Source: Galeopsis tetrahit (taxonomy: Eukaryota > Streptophyta > Magnoliopsida > Lamiales > Lamiaceae). From it: a stretch of DNA of 64,000 nt. The notes below the pieces were generated by a model. It was given only the letters and a program-made list of their open reading frames with translations, made no database searches and had not been told where the DNA came from. Shown here piece after piece: positions 1 through 9,956 of this stretch. Every line of letters begins with the position of its first letter. The first letter of the stretch is position 1. The stretch is taken from positions 39,741,198 to 39,805,197 of the forward strand of contig OY776119.1 in NCBI GenBank assembly GCA_963675135.1. The letters run 5' to 3'. The position numbers and the translations under genes were made by a program.

Positions 1-153
1 GGCCCACCAGGCAGTCGCGCCAGGACGGTTACGGTCGAAATCGATGTGCGTCATCGCGCGGGGTGCTAGAAATTCGTCCACAGAGGGAAATCCACGATGA
101 CCGAGGGGAAGGTCTCGAAAAGAGCCTCGCGTTGATATGCGGAGGCACGCGTA

Positions 154-195
154 ACTCAAAACGGGCCGAAAGTTAGACCCGTTTGAATTTTGAGT
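154..195. repeat. Imperfect inverted repeat in the spacer, about 50-90 nt upstream of the gene
   Basis: Left arm ACTCAAAACGGG and right arm CCCGTTT-gaa-TTTTGAGT can pair around a short loop, with a 3-4 nt bulge in the right arm. It is present in every unit. In one spacer subtype (many units from 22.7 to 32 kb and around 36-45 kb) the left arm reads AAAAACGGGG, and five units before U11, U16, U20, U24 and U32 read AAAAATGGG. A role in transcription or DNA structure is not shown. Confidence 0.6.
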
Positions 196-213
196 GCGCG
201 CCCTAGGTTGTGC

Positions 214-242
214 ATAAGTAAATTTATGAGCACAATCATGTC
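214..242 (+). promoter_or_regulatory. Upstream 5S promoter region (type example, unit 1)
   Basis: Plant 5S genes use an AT-rich element near -28, a GC dinucleotide near -12 and a C at -1 together with the internal promoter (established for Arabidopsis 5S rDNA). Here an AT-rich stretch ATAAGTAAATTTAT lies at -29 to -16, GC at -13/-12 (bases 230-231) and C at -1 (base 242). The same layout precedes nearly all copies. Unusual versions are listed separately. Confidence 0.75.
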
Positions 243-362
243 GGGTGCGATCATACCAGCACTAATGCACCGGATCCCATCAGAACTCCGAAGTCAAGCG
301 TGCTTGGGCGAGAGTAGTACTAGGATGGGTGACCCCCTGGGAAGTCCTCGTGTTGCACCCCT
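243..362 (+). rRNA. 5S rRNA, unit 1 (T53C)
   Basis: Product is the 5S rRNA of the large ribosomal subunit, made by Pol III. The start is set by the GGGTGCGATC end and the C at -1. The two ends pair as helix I (GGGTGC with GCACCC). This copy carries T53C at base 295 in box A, shared with unit 6. Its spacer has a T5CTC5 tract instead of T8C6. Unit length 496 bp. Confidence 0.97.
292..340 (+). promoter_or_regulatory. Internal control region: box A, intermediate element, box C (type example, unit 1)
   Basis: By position in the eukaryotic 5S gene, box A covers gene bases 50-64 (292-306), the intermediate element 67-72 (309-314, CGAGAG) and box C 80-98 (322-340, AGGATGGGTGACCCCCTGG). These bind TFIIIA, which recruits TFIIIC, TFIIIB and Pol III. 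In unit 1 box A holds the change T53C. Assignment rests on homology of position, not on binding data. Confidence 0.8.
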
Positions 363-385
363 TTTTGCCTCGCTTTGACGTTTTT
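362..385 (+). terminator. Pol III terminator T-runs (type example, unit 1)
   Basis: A T5 run (362-366) overlaps the last gene base and a second T5 run follows at 381-385 after gcctcgctttgacg. A third, longer T-tract lies just beyond in most units. Runs of four or more T on the non-template strand end Pol III transcription. Units with TATTT or TTTT in place of the first T5 are noted individually. Confidence 0.8.
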
Positions 386-738
386 CATTATCAATTTTTC
401 TCCCCCTCTTTTTCTTTTGACCTTCGAAAGGAGAATTATATTTTTCTTTTGCCCGACTCCCCTCTCGCACCTCACAAAAAGTTGGAGACGAGCGCGGGCC
501 CACCAGGCAGTCGCGCCAGGACGGTTACGGTCGAAATCGATGTGCGTCATCGCGCGGGGTGCTAGAAATTCGTCCACAGAGGGAAATCCACGATGACCGA
601 GGGGAAGGTCTCGAAAAGAGCCTCGCGTTGATATGCGGAGGCACGCGTAACTCAAAACGGGCCGAAAGTTAGACCCGTTTGAATTTTGAGTGCGCGCCCT
701 AGGTTGTGCATAAGTAAATTTATGAGCACAATCATGTC
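363..738 (+). other. Intergenic spacer (type example between units 1 and 2)
   Basis: Spacer order, the same in all units: terminator T-runs; a poly-T/poly-C tract; a pyrimidine-rich stretch with the 11-bp direct repeat TTTTTCTTTTG either side of gaccttcgaaaggagaatta; a CpG-rich core (bases about 485-565 here); a GA-rich segment; the inverted repeat; the AT-rich promoter. No ORF is conserved as a gene and no second RNA gene is seen. All stretches longer than 300 bases between genes in this window are copies of this spacer. Confidence 0.95.
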
Positions 739-858
739 GGGTGCGATCATACCAGCACTAATGCACCGGATCCCATCAGAACTCTGAAGTTAAGCGTGCT
801 TGGGCGAGAGTAGTACTAGGATGGGTGACCCCCTGGGAAGTCCTCGTGTTGCACCCCT
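739..858 (+). rRNA. 5S rRNA, unit 2 (C47T)
   Basis: 120 nt with C47T at base 785. The spacer has a private A-to-T in the CpG-rich core (cgcctggac) and ggcatgcg instead of ggcacgcg near 1138. Unit 498 bp. Confidence 0.97.
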
Positions 859-1236
859 TTTTGCCTCGCTTTGACGTTTTTCATTATCAATTTTTTTTCC
901 CCCCTCTTTTTCTTTTGACCTTCGAAAGGAGAATTATATTTTTCTTTTGCCCGACTCCCCTCTCGCACCTCACAAAAAGTTGGAGACGAGCGCGGGCCCA
1001 CCAGGCAGTCGCGCCTGGACGGTTACGGTCGAAATCGATGTGCGTCATCGCGCGGGGTGCTAGAAATTCGTCCACAGAGGGAAATCCACGATGACCGAGG
1101 GGAAGGTCTCGAAAAGAGCCTCGCGTTGATATGCGGAGGCATGCGTAACTCAAAACGGGCCGAAAGTTAGACCCGTTTGAATTTTGAGTGCGCGCCCTAG
1201 GTTGTGCATAAGTAAATTTATGAGCACAATCATGTC

Positions 1237-1356
1237 GGGTGCGATCATACCAGCACTAATGCACCGGATCCCATCAGAACTCCGAAGTTAAGCGTGCTTG
1301 GGCGAGAGTAGTACTAGGATGGGTGACCCCCTGGGAAGTCCTCGTGTTGCACCCCT
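1237..1356 (+). rRNA. 5S rRNA, unit 3 (majority sequence)
   Basis: Identical to the window majority. Followed by the only 466-bp unit, whose spacer lost 32 bp near base 1414. Confidence 0.97.
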
Positions 1357-1403
1357 TTTTGCCTCGCTTTGACGTTTTTCATTATCAATTTTTTTTCCCC
1401 CCT

Positions 1404-1414
1404 CTTTTTCTTTT
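1404..1414 (+). repeat. Site of 32-bp spacer deletion between direct repeats
   Basis: Other units have TTTTTCTTTTG twice, 32 bp apart, flanking gaccttcgaaaggagaatta. Here a single copy remains and the segment between is gone, the footprint of slippage or recombination between short direct repeats. Unit 3 is 466 instead of 498 bp. Confidence 0.9.
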
Positions 1415-1702
1415 GCCCGACTCCCCTCTCGCACCTCACAAAAAGTTGGAGACGAGCGCGGGCCCACCAGACAGTCGCGCCAGGACGGTTACGGTCGAAA
1501 TCGATGTGCGTCATCGCGCGGGGTGCTAGAAATTCGTCCACAGAGGGAAATCCACAATGACCGAGGGGAAGGTCTCGAAAAGAGCCTCGCGTTGATATGC
1601 GGAGGCACGCGTAACTCAAAACGGGTCGAAAGTTAGACCCGTTTGAATTTTGAGTGCGCGCCCTAGGTTGTGCATAAGTAAATTTATGAGCACAATCATG
1701 TC

Positions 1703-1822
1703 GGGTGCGATCATACCAGCACTAATGCACCGGATCCCATCAGAACTCCGAAGTTAAGCGTGCTTGGGCTAGAGTAGTACTAGGATGGGTGACTCCCTGG
1801 GAAGTCCTCGTGTTGCACCCCT
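1703..1822 (+). rRNA. 5S rRNA, unit 4 (G68T, C92T)
   Basis: G68T at 1770 in the intermediate element and C92T at 1794 in box C, the same pair as unit 7, whose start lies 1493 bp further on. Unit 498 bp. Confidence 0.96.
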
Positions 1823-2200
1823 TTTTGCCTCGCTTTGACGTTTTTCATTATCAATTTTTTTTCCCCCCTCTTTTTCTTTTGACCTTCGAAAGGAGAATTA
1901 TATTTTTCTTTTGCCCGACTCCCCTCTCGCACCTCACAAAAAGTTGGAGACGAGCGCGGGCCCACCAGGCAGTCGCGCCAGGACGGTTACGGTCGAAATC
2001 GATGTGCATCATCGCGCGGGGTGCTAGAAATTCGTCCACAGAGGGAAATCCACGATGACCGAGGGGAAGGTCTCGAAAAGAGCCTCGCGTTGATATGCGG
2101 AGGCACGCGTAACTCAAAACGGGCCGAAAGTTAGACCCGTTTGAATTTTGAGTGCGCGCCCTAGGTTGTGCATAAGTAAATTTATGAGCACAATCATGTC

Positions 2201-2320
2201 GGGTGCGATCATACCAGCACTAATGCACCGGATCCCATCAGAACTCCGAAGTTAAGCGTGCTTGGGCGAGAGTAGTACTAGGATGGGTGATCCCCTGGGA
2301 AGTCCTCGTGTTGCACCCCT
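2201..2320 (+). rRNA. 5S rRNA, unit 5 (C91T)
   Basis: Private change C91T at 2291 in box C. Unit 498 bp. Confidence 0.96.
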
Positions 2321-2698
2321 TTTTGCCTCGCTTTGACGTTTTTCATTATCAATTTTTTTTCCCCCCTCTTTTTCTTTTGACCTTCGAAAGGAGAATTATA
2401 TTTTTCTTTTGCCCGACTCCCCTCTCGCACCTCACAAAAAGTTGGAGACGAGCGCGGGCCCACCAGGCAGTCGCGCCAGGACGGTTACGGTCGAAATCGA
2501 TGTGCGTCATCGCGCGGGGTGCTAGAAATTCGTCCACAGAGGGAAATCCACGATGACCGAGGGGAAGGTCTCGAAAAGAGCCTCGCGTTGATATGCGGAG
2601 GCACGCGTAACTCAAAACGGGCCGAAAGTTAGACCCGTTTGAATTTTGAGTGCGCGCCCTAGGTTGTGCATAAGTAAATTTATGAGCACAATCATGTC

Positions 2699-2818
2699 GG
2701 GTGCGATCATACCAGCACTAATGCACCGGATCCCATCATAACTCCGAAGTCAAGCGTGCTTGGGCGAGAGTAGTACTAGGATGGGTGACCCCCTGGGAAG
2801 TCCTCGTGTTGCACCCCT
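2699..2818 (+). rRNA. 5S rRNA, unit 6 (G41T, T53C)
   Basis: G41T at 2739 is unique in the window; T53C at 2751 in box A is shared with unit 1. Unit 497 bp. Confidence 0.96.
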
Positions 2819-3195
2819 TTTTGCCTCGCTTTGACGTTTTTCATTATCAATTTTTTCCCCCCCTCTTTTTCTTTTGACCTTCGAAAGGAGAATTATATTT
2901 TTCTTTTGCCCGACTCCCCTCTCGCACCTCACAAAAAGTTGGAGACGAGCGCGGGCCCACCAGGCAGTCGCGCCAGGACGGTTACGGTCGAAATCGATGT
3001 GCGTCATCGCGCGGGGTGCTAGAAATTCGTCCACAGAGGGAAATCCACGATGACCGAGGGGAAGGTCTCGAAAAGAGCCTCGCGTTGATATGCGGAGGCA
3101 CGCGTAACTCAAAACGGGCCGAAAGTTAGACCCGTTTGAATTTTGAGTGCGCGCCCTAGGTTGTGCATAAGTAAATTTATGAGCACAATCATGTC

Positions 3196-3315
3196 GGGTG
3201 CGATCATACCAGCACTAATGCACCGGATCCCATCAGAACTCCGAAGTTAAGCGTGCTTGGGCTAGAGTAGTACTAGGATGGGTGACTCCCTGGGAAGTCC
3301 TCGTGTTGCACCCCT
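3196..3315 (+). rRNA. 5S rRNA, unit 7 (G68T, C92T)
   Basis: G68T at 3263 and C92T at 3287, as in unit 4. Spacer with ggcatgcg near 3594. Unit 498 bp. Confidence 0.96.
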
Positions 3316-3693
3316 TTTTGCCTCGCTTTGACGTTTTTCATTATCAATTTTTTTTCCCCCCTCTTTTTCTTTTGACCTTCGAAAGGAGAATTATATTTTT
3401 CTTTTGCCCGACTCCCCTCTCGCACCTCACAAAAAGTTGGAGACGAGCGCGGGCCCACCAGGCAGTCGCGCCAGGACGGTTACGGTCGAAATCGATGTGC
3501 GTCATCGCGCGGGGTGCTAGAAATTCGTCCACAGAGGGAAATCCACGATGACCGAGGGGAAGGTCTCGAAAAGAGCCTCGCGTTGATATGCGGAGGCATG
3601 CGTAACTCAAAACGGGCCGAAAGTTAGACCCGTTTGAATTTTGAGTGCGCGCCCTAGGTTGTGCATAAGTAAATTTATGAGCACAATCATGTC

Positions 3694-3812
3694 GGGTGCG
3701 ATCATACCAGCACTAATGCACCGGATCCCATCAGAACTCCGAAGTTAAGCGTGCTTGGGTGAGAGTAGTACTAGGATGGGTGACCCCCTGGAAGTCCTCG
3801 TGTTGCACCCCT
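3694..3812 (+). rRNA. 5S rRNA, unit 8, 119 nt with 1-nt deletion (C67T)
   Basis: One G is missing from the GGG at gene positions 97-99 (near 3790), at the end of box C, giving 119 nt. C67T at 3760 lies in the intermediate element. The spacer has ttatgtgcg in place of cgatgtgcg. Probably a decayed copy, though promoter and T5 terminator are intact. Confidence 0.9.
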
Positions 3813-4190
3813 TTTTGCCTCGCTTTGACGTTTTTCATTATCAATTTTTTTTCCCCCCTCTTTTTCTTTTGACCTTCGAAAGGAGAATTATATTTTTCTT
3901 TTGCCCGACTCCCCTCTCGCACCTCACAAAAAGTTGGAGACGAGCGCGGGCCCACCAGACAGTCGCGCCAGGACGGTTACGGTCGAAATTTATGTGCGTC
4001 ATCGCGCGGGGTGCTAGAAATTCGTCCACAGAGGGAAATCCACGATGACCGAGGGGAAGGTCTCGAAAAGAGCCTCGCGTTGATATGCGGAGGCACGCGT
4101 AACTCAAAACGGGCCGAAAGTTAGACCCGTTTGAATTTTGAGTGCGCGCATTAGGTTGTGCATAAGTAAATTTATGAGCACAATCATGAC

Positions 4191-4310
4191 GGGTGCGATC
4201 ATACCAGCACTAATGCACCGGATCCCATCAGAACTCCGAAGTAAAGCGTGCTTGGGCGAGAGTAGTACTAGGATGGGTGACCCCCTGGGAAGTCCTCGTG
4301 TTGCACCCCC
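4191..4310 (+). rRNA. 5S rRNA, unit 9 (T53A, T120C)
   Basis: T53A at 4243 in box A and T120C at 4310, which shortens the terminator to TTTT. The -2 base is A (4189) and the upstream region reads gcgcattagg instead of gcgccctagg. The spacer cgtacctc change is shared with unit 18, 4324 bp on. Unit 500 bp. Confidence 0.95.
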
Positions 4311-4690
4311 TTTTGCCTCGCTTTGACGTTTTTCATTATCAATTTTTTTTTCCCCCCTCTTTTTCTTTTGACCTTCGAAAGGAGAATTATATTTTTCTTT
4401 TGCCCGACTCCCCTCTCGTACCTCACAAAAAGTTGGAGACGAGCGCGGGCCCACCAGGCAGTCGCGCCAGGACGGTTACGGTCGAAATCGATGTGCGTCA
4501 TCGCGCGGGGTGCTAGAAATTCGTCCACAGAGGGAAATCCACGATGACCGAGGGGAAGGTCTCGAAAAGAGCCTCGCGTTGATATGCGGAGGCACGCGTA
4601 ACTCAAAAACGGGCCGAAAGTTAGACCCGTTTGAATTTTGAGTGCGCGCCCTAGGTTGTGCATAAGTAAATTTATGAGCACAATCATGTC

Positions 4691-4762
4691 GGGTGCGATC
4701 ATACCAGCACTAATGCACCGGATCCCATCAGAACTCCGAAGTTAAGCGTGCTTGGGCGAGAG
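4691..4762 (+). pseudogene. Truncated 5S gene, unit 10 (first 72 nt)
   Basis: Gene bases 1-72 match the majority and then join directly to gctttgacg of the spacer. Missing are gene bases 73-120 and the first 9 spacer bases, 57 bp in all. Box C, the 3' half of helix I and the first T-run are lost; box A, the intermediate element and the upstream promoter remain. It cannot make 5S rRNA. Unit 443 bp. Confidence 0.96.
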
Positions 4763-5133
4763 GCTTTGACGTTTTTCATTATCAATTTTTTTACCCCCCC
4801 TCTTTTTCTTTTGACCTTCGAAAGGAGAATTATATTTTTCTTTTGCCCGACTCCCCTCTCGCACCTCACAAAAAGTTGGAGACGAGCGCGGGCCCACCAG
4901 GCAGTCGCGCCAGGACGGTTACGGTCGAAATCGATGTGCGTCATCGCGCGGGGTGCTAGAAATTCGTCCACAGAGGGAAATCCACGATGACCGAGGGGAA
5001 GGTCTCGAAAAGAGCCTCGCGTTGATATGCGGAGGCACGCGTAACTCAAAAATGGGCCGAAAGTTAGACCCGTTTGAATTTTGAGTGCGCGCCCTAGGTT
5101 GTGCATAAGTAAATTTATGAGCACAATCATGTC

Positions 5134-5253
5134 GGGTGCGATCATACCAGCACTAATGCACCGGATCCCATCAGAACTCCGAAGTTAAGCGTGCTTGGGC
5201 GAGAGTAGTACTAGGATGGGTGACCCCCTGGGAAGTCCTCGTGTTGCACCCCT
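5134..5253 (+). rRNA. 5S rRNA, unit 11 (majority sequence)
   Basis: Identical to the majority. Preceded by the rare caaaaatggg form of the inverted-repeat arm. Unit 499 bp. Confidence 0.97.
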
Positions 5254-5603
5254 TTTTGCCTCGCTTTGACGTTTTTCATTATCAATTTTTTTTCCCCCCT
5301 CTTTTTCTTTTGACCTTCGAAAGGAGAATTATATTTTTCTTTTGCCCGACTCCCCTCTCGCACCTCACAAAAAGTTGGAGACGAGCGCGGGCCCACCAGG
5401 CAGTCGCGCCAGGACGGTTACGGTCGAAATCGATGTGCGTCATCGCGCGGGGTGCTAGAAATTCGTCCACAGAGGGAAATCCACGATGACCGAGGGGAAG
5501 GTCTCGAAAAGAGCCTCGCGTTGATATGCGGAGGCACGCGTAACTCAAAAACGGGCCGAAAGTTAGACCCGTTTGAATTTTGAGTGCGCGCCCTAGGTTG
5601 TGC

Positions 5604-5632
5604 ATAAGTAAATATATGAGCACAATCATGTC
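5604..5632 (+). promoter_or_regulatory. Variant upstream element with ATATAT (unit 12)
   Basis: Reads aaatatatgag in place of aaatttatgag, about 16-21 nt before the gene. The same change precedes units 17, 21, 25, 29 and 33 and always goes with G68T and C95G in the gene. Confidence 0.7.
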
Positions 5633-5752
5633 GGGTGCGATCATACCAGCACTAATGCACCGGATCCCATCAGAAATCCGAAGTTAAGCGTGCTTGGGCT
5701 AGAGTAGTACTAGGATGGGTGACCCCGTGGGAAGTCCTCGTGTTGCACCCCT
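5633..5752 (+). rRNA. 5S rRNA, unit 12 (C44A, G68T, C95G)
   Basis: C44A at 5676, G68T at 5700 in the intermediate element, C95G at 5727 in box C. The upstream element reads ATATAT. Spacer has gagtgcggg and ggctgtcgcg. The same combination recurs in units 21 and 29. Confidence 0.95.
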
Positions 5753-6130
5753 TTTTGCCTCGCTTTGACGTTTTTCATTATCAATTTTTTTCCCCCCTCT
5801 TTTTCTTTTGACCTTCGAAAGGAGAATTATATTTTTCTTTTGCCCGACTCCCCTCTCGCACCTCACAAAAAGTTGGAGACGAGTGCGGGCCCACCAGGCT
5901 GTCGCGCCAGGACGGTTACGGTCGAAATCGATGTGCGTCATCGCGCGGGGTGCTAGAAATTCGTCCACAGAGGGAAATCCACGATGACCGAGGGGAAGGT
6001 CTCGAAAAGAGCCTCGCGTTGATATGCGGAGGCACGCGTAACTCAAAAACGGGCCGAAAGTTAGACCCGTTTGAATTTTGAGTGCGCGCCCTAGGTTGTG
6101 CATAAGTAAATTTATGAGCACAATCATGTC

Positions 6131-6202
6131 GGGTGCGATCATACCAGCACTAATGCACCGGATCCCATCAGAACTCCGAAGTTAAGCGTGCTTGGGCGAG
6201 AG
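6131..6202 (+). pseudogene. Truncated 5S gene, unit 13 (first 72 nt)
   Basis: Same breakpoint as unit 10. The spacer that follows has ttgacattttt instead of ttgacgttttt. This unit has no counterpart in the next copy of the block (between units 21 and 22). Unit 443 bp. Confidence 0.96.
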
Positions 6203-6573
6203 GCTTTGACATTTTTCATTATCAATTTTTTTTCCCCCCCTCTTTTTCTTTTGACCTTCGAAAGGAGAATTATATTTTTCTTTTGCCCGACTCCCCTCTC
6301 GCACCTCACAAAAAGTTGGAGACGAGCGCGGGCCCACCAGGCAGTCGCGCCAGGACGGTTACGGTCGAAATCGATGTGCGTCATCGCGCGGGGTGCTAGA
6401 AATTCGTCCACAGAGGGAAATCCACGATGACCGAGGGGAAGGTCTCGAAAAGAGCCTCGCGTTGATATGCGGAGGCACGCGTAACTCAAAAACGGGCCGA
6501 AAGTTAGACCCGTTTGAATTTTGAGTGCGCGCCCTAGGTTGTGCATAAGTAAATTTATGAGCACAATCATGTC

Positions 6574-6693
6574 GGGTGCGATCATACCAGCACTAATGCA
6601 CCGGATCCCATCAGAACTCCGAAGTTAAGCGTGCTTGGGCGAGAGTAGTACTAGGATGGGTGACCCCCTGGGAAGTCCTCGTGTTGCACCCCT
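6574..6693 (+). rRNA. 5S rRNA, unit 14 (majority sequence)
   Basis: Identical to the majority. Spacer marks ctttaacg and caaagagttgg are shared with units 22 and 30. Unit 499 bp. Confidence 0.97.
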
Positions 6694-7072
6694 TTTTGCC
6701 TCGCTTTAACGTTTTTCATTATCAATTTTTTTTCCCCCCTCTTTTTCTTTTGACCTTCGAAAGGAGAATTATATTTTTCTTTTGCCCGACTCCCCTCTCG
6801 CACCTCACAAAGAGTTGGAGACGAGCGCGGGCCCACCAGGCAGTCGCGCCAGGACGGTTACGGTCGAAATCGATGTGCGTCATCGCGCGGGGTGCTAGAA
6901 ATTCGTCCACAGAGGGAAATCCACGATGACCGAGGGGAAGGTCTCGAAAAGAGCCTCGCGTTGATATGCGGAGGCACGCGTAACTCAAAAACGGGCCGAA
7001 AGTTAGACCCGTTTGAATTTTGAGTGCGCGCCCTAGGTTGTGCATAAGTAAATTTATGAGCACAATCATGTC

Positions 7073-7144
7073 GGGTGCGATCATACCAGCACTAATGCAC
7101 CGGATCCCATCAGAACTCCGAAGTTAAGCGTGCTTGGGCGAGAG
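7073..7144 (+). pseudogene. Truncated 5S gene, unit 15 (first 72 nt)
   Basis: Same 57-bp deletion as unit 10. Spacer with cactaggc and the caaaaatggg arm, as in units 23 and 31. Unit 443 bp. Confidence 0.96.
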
Positions 7145-7515
7145 GCTTTGACGTTTTTCATTATCAATTTTTTTCCCCCCCCTCTTTTTCTTTTGACCTT
7201 CGAAAGGAGAATTATATTTTTCTTTTGCCCGACTCCCCTCTCGCACCTCACAAAAAGTTGGAGACGAGCGCGGGCCCACTAGGCAGTCGCGCCAGGACGG
7301 TTACGGTCGAAATCGATGTGCGTCATCGCGCGGGGTGCTAGAAATTCGTCCACAGAGGGAAATCCACGATGACCGAGGGGAAGGTCTCGAAAAGAGCCTC
7401 GCGTTGATATGCGGAGGCACGCGTAACTCAAAAATGGGCCGAAAGTTAGACCCGTTTGAATTTTGAGTGCGCGCCCTAGGTTGTGCATAAGTAAATTTAT
7501 GAGCACAATCATGTC

Positions 7516-7635
7516 GGGTGCGATCATACCAGCACTAATGCACCGGATCCCATCAGAACTCCGAAGTTAAGCGTGCTTGGGCGAGAGTAGTACTAGGATG
7601 GGTGACCCCCTGGGAAGACCTCGTGTTGCACCCCT
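7516..7635 (+). rRNA. 5S rRNA, unit 16 (T103A)
   Basis: T103A at 7618, downstream of box C. Shared with units 24 and 32 in the homologous blocks. Unit 499 bp. Confidence 0.96.
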
Positions 7636-8014
7636 TTTTGCCTCGCTTTGACGTTTTTCATTATCAATTTTTTTTCCCCCCTCTTTTTCTTTTGACCTTC
7701 GAAAGGAGAATTATATTTTTCTTTTGCCCGACTCCCCTCTCGCACCTCACAAAAAGTTGGAGACGAGCGCGGGCCCACCAGGCAGTCGCGCCAGGACGGT
7801 TACGGTCGAAATCGATGTGCGTCATCGCGCGGGGTGCTAGAAATTCGTCCACAGAGGGAAATCCACGATGACCGAGGGGAAGGTCTCGAAAAGAGCCTCG
7901 CGTTGATATGCGGAGGCACGCGTAACTCAAAAACGGGCCGAAAGTTAGACCCGTTTGAATTTTGAGTGCGCGCCCTAGGTTGTGCATAAGTAAATATATG
8001 AGCACAATCATGTC

Positions 8015-8134
8015 GGGTGCGATCATACCAGCACTAATGCACCGGATCCCATCAGAACTCCGAAGTTAAGCGTGCTTGGGCTAGAGTAGTACTAGGATGG
8101 GTGACCCCGTGGGAAGTCCTCGTGTTGCACCCCT
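8015..8134 (+). rRNA. 5S rRNA, unit 17 (G68T, C95G)
   Basis: G68T at 8082 and C95G at 8109, with the ATATAT upstream element. Like unit 12 but without C44A; same as units 25 and 33. Unit 500 bp. Confidence 0.96.
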
Positions 8135-8514
8135 TTTTGCCTCGCTTTGACGTTTTTCATTATCAATTTTTTTTTCCCCCCTCTTTTTCTTTTGACCTTC
8201 GAAAGGAGAATTATATTTTTCTTTTGCCCGACTCCCCTCTCGCACCTCACAAAAAGTTGGAGACGAGCGCGGGCCCACCAGGCAGTCGCGCCAGGACGGT
8301 TACGGTCGAAATCGATGTGCGTCATCGCGCGGGGTGCTAGAAATTCGTCCACAGAGGGAAATCCACGATGACCGAGGGGAAGGTCTCGAAAAGAGCCTCG
8401 CGTTGATATGCGGAGGCACGCGTAACTCAAAAACGGGCCGAAAGTTAGACCCGTTTGAATTTTGAGTGCGCGCCCTAGGTTGTGCATAAGTAAATTTATG
8501 AGCACAATCATGTC

Positions 8515-8634
8515 GGGTGCGATCATACCAGCACTAATGCACCGGATCCCATCAGAACTCCGAAGTTAAGCGTGCTTGGGCGAGAGTAGTACTAGGATGG
8601 GTGACCCCCTGGGAAGTCCTCGTGTTGCACCCCC
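8515..8634 (+). rRNA. 5S rRNA, unit 18 (T120C)
   Basis: T120C at 8634 leaves TTTT as first terminator run. Spacer with cgtacctc as in unit 9. Unit 500 bp. Confidence 0.96.
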
Positions 8635-9014
8635 TTTTGCCTCGCTTTGACGTTTTTCATTATCAATTTTTTTTTCCCCCCTCTTTTTCTTTTGACCTTC
8701 GAAAGGAGAATTATATTTTTCTTTTGCCCGACTCCCCTCTCGTACCTCACAAAAAGTTGGAGACGAGCGCGGGCCCACCAGGCAGTCGCGCCAGGACGGT
8801 TACGGTCGAAATCGATGTGCGTCATCGCGCGGGGTGCTAGAAATTCGTCCACAGAGGGAAATCCACGATGACCGAGGGGAAGGTCTCGAAAAGAGCCTCG
8901 CGTTGATATGCGGAGGCACGCGTAACTCAAAAACGGGCCGAAAGTTAGACCCGTTTGAATTTTGAGTGCGCGCCCTAGGTTGTGCATAAGTAAATTTATG
9001 AGCACAATCATGTC

Positions 9015-9086
9015 GGGTGCGATCATACCAGCACTAATGCACCGGATCCCATCAGAACTCCGAAGTTAAGCGTGCTTGGGCGAGAG
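9015..9086 (+). pseudogene. Truncated 5S gene, unit 19 (first 72 nt)
   Basis: Same breakpoint; spacer tract ttttttaccccccc is shared with unit 10, 4324 bp upstream. Unit 443 bp. Confidence 0.96.
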
Positions 9087-9457
9087 GCTTTGACGTTTTT
9101 CATTATCAATTTTTTTACCCCCCCTCTTTTTCTTTTGACCTTCGAAAGGAGAATTATATTTTTCTTTTGCCCGACTCCCCTCTCGCACCTCACAAAAAGT
9201 TGGAGACGAGCGCGGGCCCACCAGGCAGTCGCGCCAGGACGGTTACGGTCGAAATCGATGTGCGTCATCGCGCGGGGTGCTAGAAATTCGTCCACAGAGG
9301 GAAATCCACGATGACCGAGGGGAAGGTCTCGAAAAGAGCCTCGCGTTGATATGCGGAGGCACGCGTAACTCAAAAATGGGCCGAAAGTTAGACCCGTTTG
9401 AATTTTGAGTGCGCGCCCTAGGTTGTGCATAAGTAAATTTATGAGCACAATCATGTC

Positions 9458-9577
9458 GGGTGCGATCATACCAGCACTAATGCACCGGATCCCATCAGAA
9501 CTCCGAAGTTAAGCGTGCTTGGGCGAGAGTAGTACTAGGATGGGTGACCCCCTGGGAAGTCCTCGTGTTGCACCCCT
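9458..9577 (+). rRNA. 5S rRNA, unit 20 (majority sequence)
   Basis: Identical to the majority. Its spacer has gttacggccg, found elsewhere only after unit 28, exactly 3933 bp on. Unit 499 bp. Confidence 0.97.
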
Positions 9578-9956
9578 TTTTGCCTCGCTTTGACGTTTTT
9601 CATTATCAATTTTTTTTCCCCCCTCTTTTTCTTTTGACCTTCGAAAGGAGAATTATATTTTTCTTTTGCCCGACTCCCCTCTCGCACCTCACAAAAAGTT
9701 GGAGACGAGCGCGGGCCCACCAGGCAGTCGCGCCAGGACGGTTACGGCCGAAATCGATGTGCGTCATCGCGCGGGGTGCTAGAAATTCGTCCACAGAGGG
9801 AAATCCACGATGACCGAGGGGAAGGTCTCGAAAAGAGCCTCGCGTTGATATGCGGAGGCACGCGTAACTCAAAAACGGGCCGAAAGTTAGACCCGTTTGA
9901 ATTTTGAGTGCGCGCCCTAGGTTGTGCATAAGTAAATATATGAGCACAATCATGTC

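Larger units (their letters stand above)
1..242 (+). other. Partial 5S intergenic spacer at window start
   Basis: Distal part of a spacer, entering at the ggcccaccagg motif and running to the -1 base of the first gene. It holds the CpG-rich core, the inverted repeat at 154-195 and the upstream promoter region, but no other gene. Confidence 0.95.
4191..8514 (+). repeat. Older related copy of the same block (units 9-17)
   Basis: Units 9-12 match units 18-21 at an offset of 4324 bp and units 14-17 match units 22-25 at 3881-3882 bp. The 442-443 bp difference equals the truncated unit 13, which is missing from the later copy. Confidence 0.85.

Noticed and set aside
190..240. gtgcataa...ttatgagcac near-palindrome over the promoter as an operator
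   Set aside because: Arms are short with a 2-nt bulge and the element is explained by the AT-rich 5S upstream promoter. No independent support for a binding site.
320..655. Minus-strand ORFs of 60-159 codons repeated in each unit (starting MSYACLRISTRG, MIAPDMIVLINLL, MGPRSSPTFCEV or MHQCWYDRTRHD)
   Set aside because: They run antisense across the 5S gene and spacer, change length with each poly-T/poly-C indel and switch frame between units. Their similarity is only that of the DNA repeat.
825..1094. Plus-strand ORFs of 60-107 codons starting inside the 5S gene (MTPWEVLVLHPF, MTFFIINFF)
   Set aside because: They start within box C or the terminator and pass through the variable homopolymer tract. 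No ribosomal or domain signal; repeat shadows.
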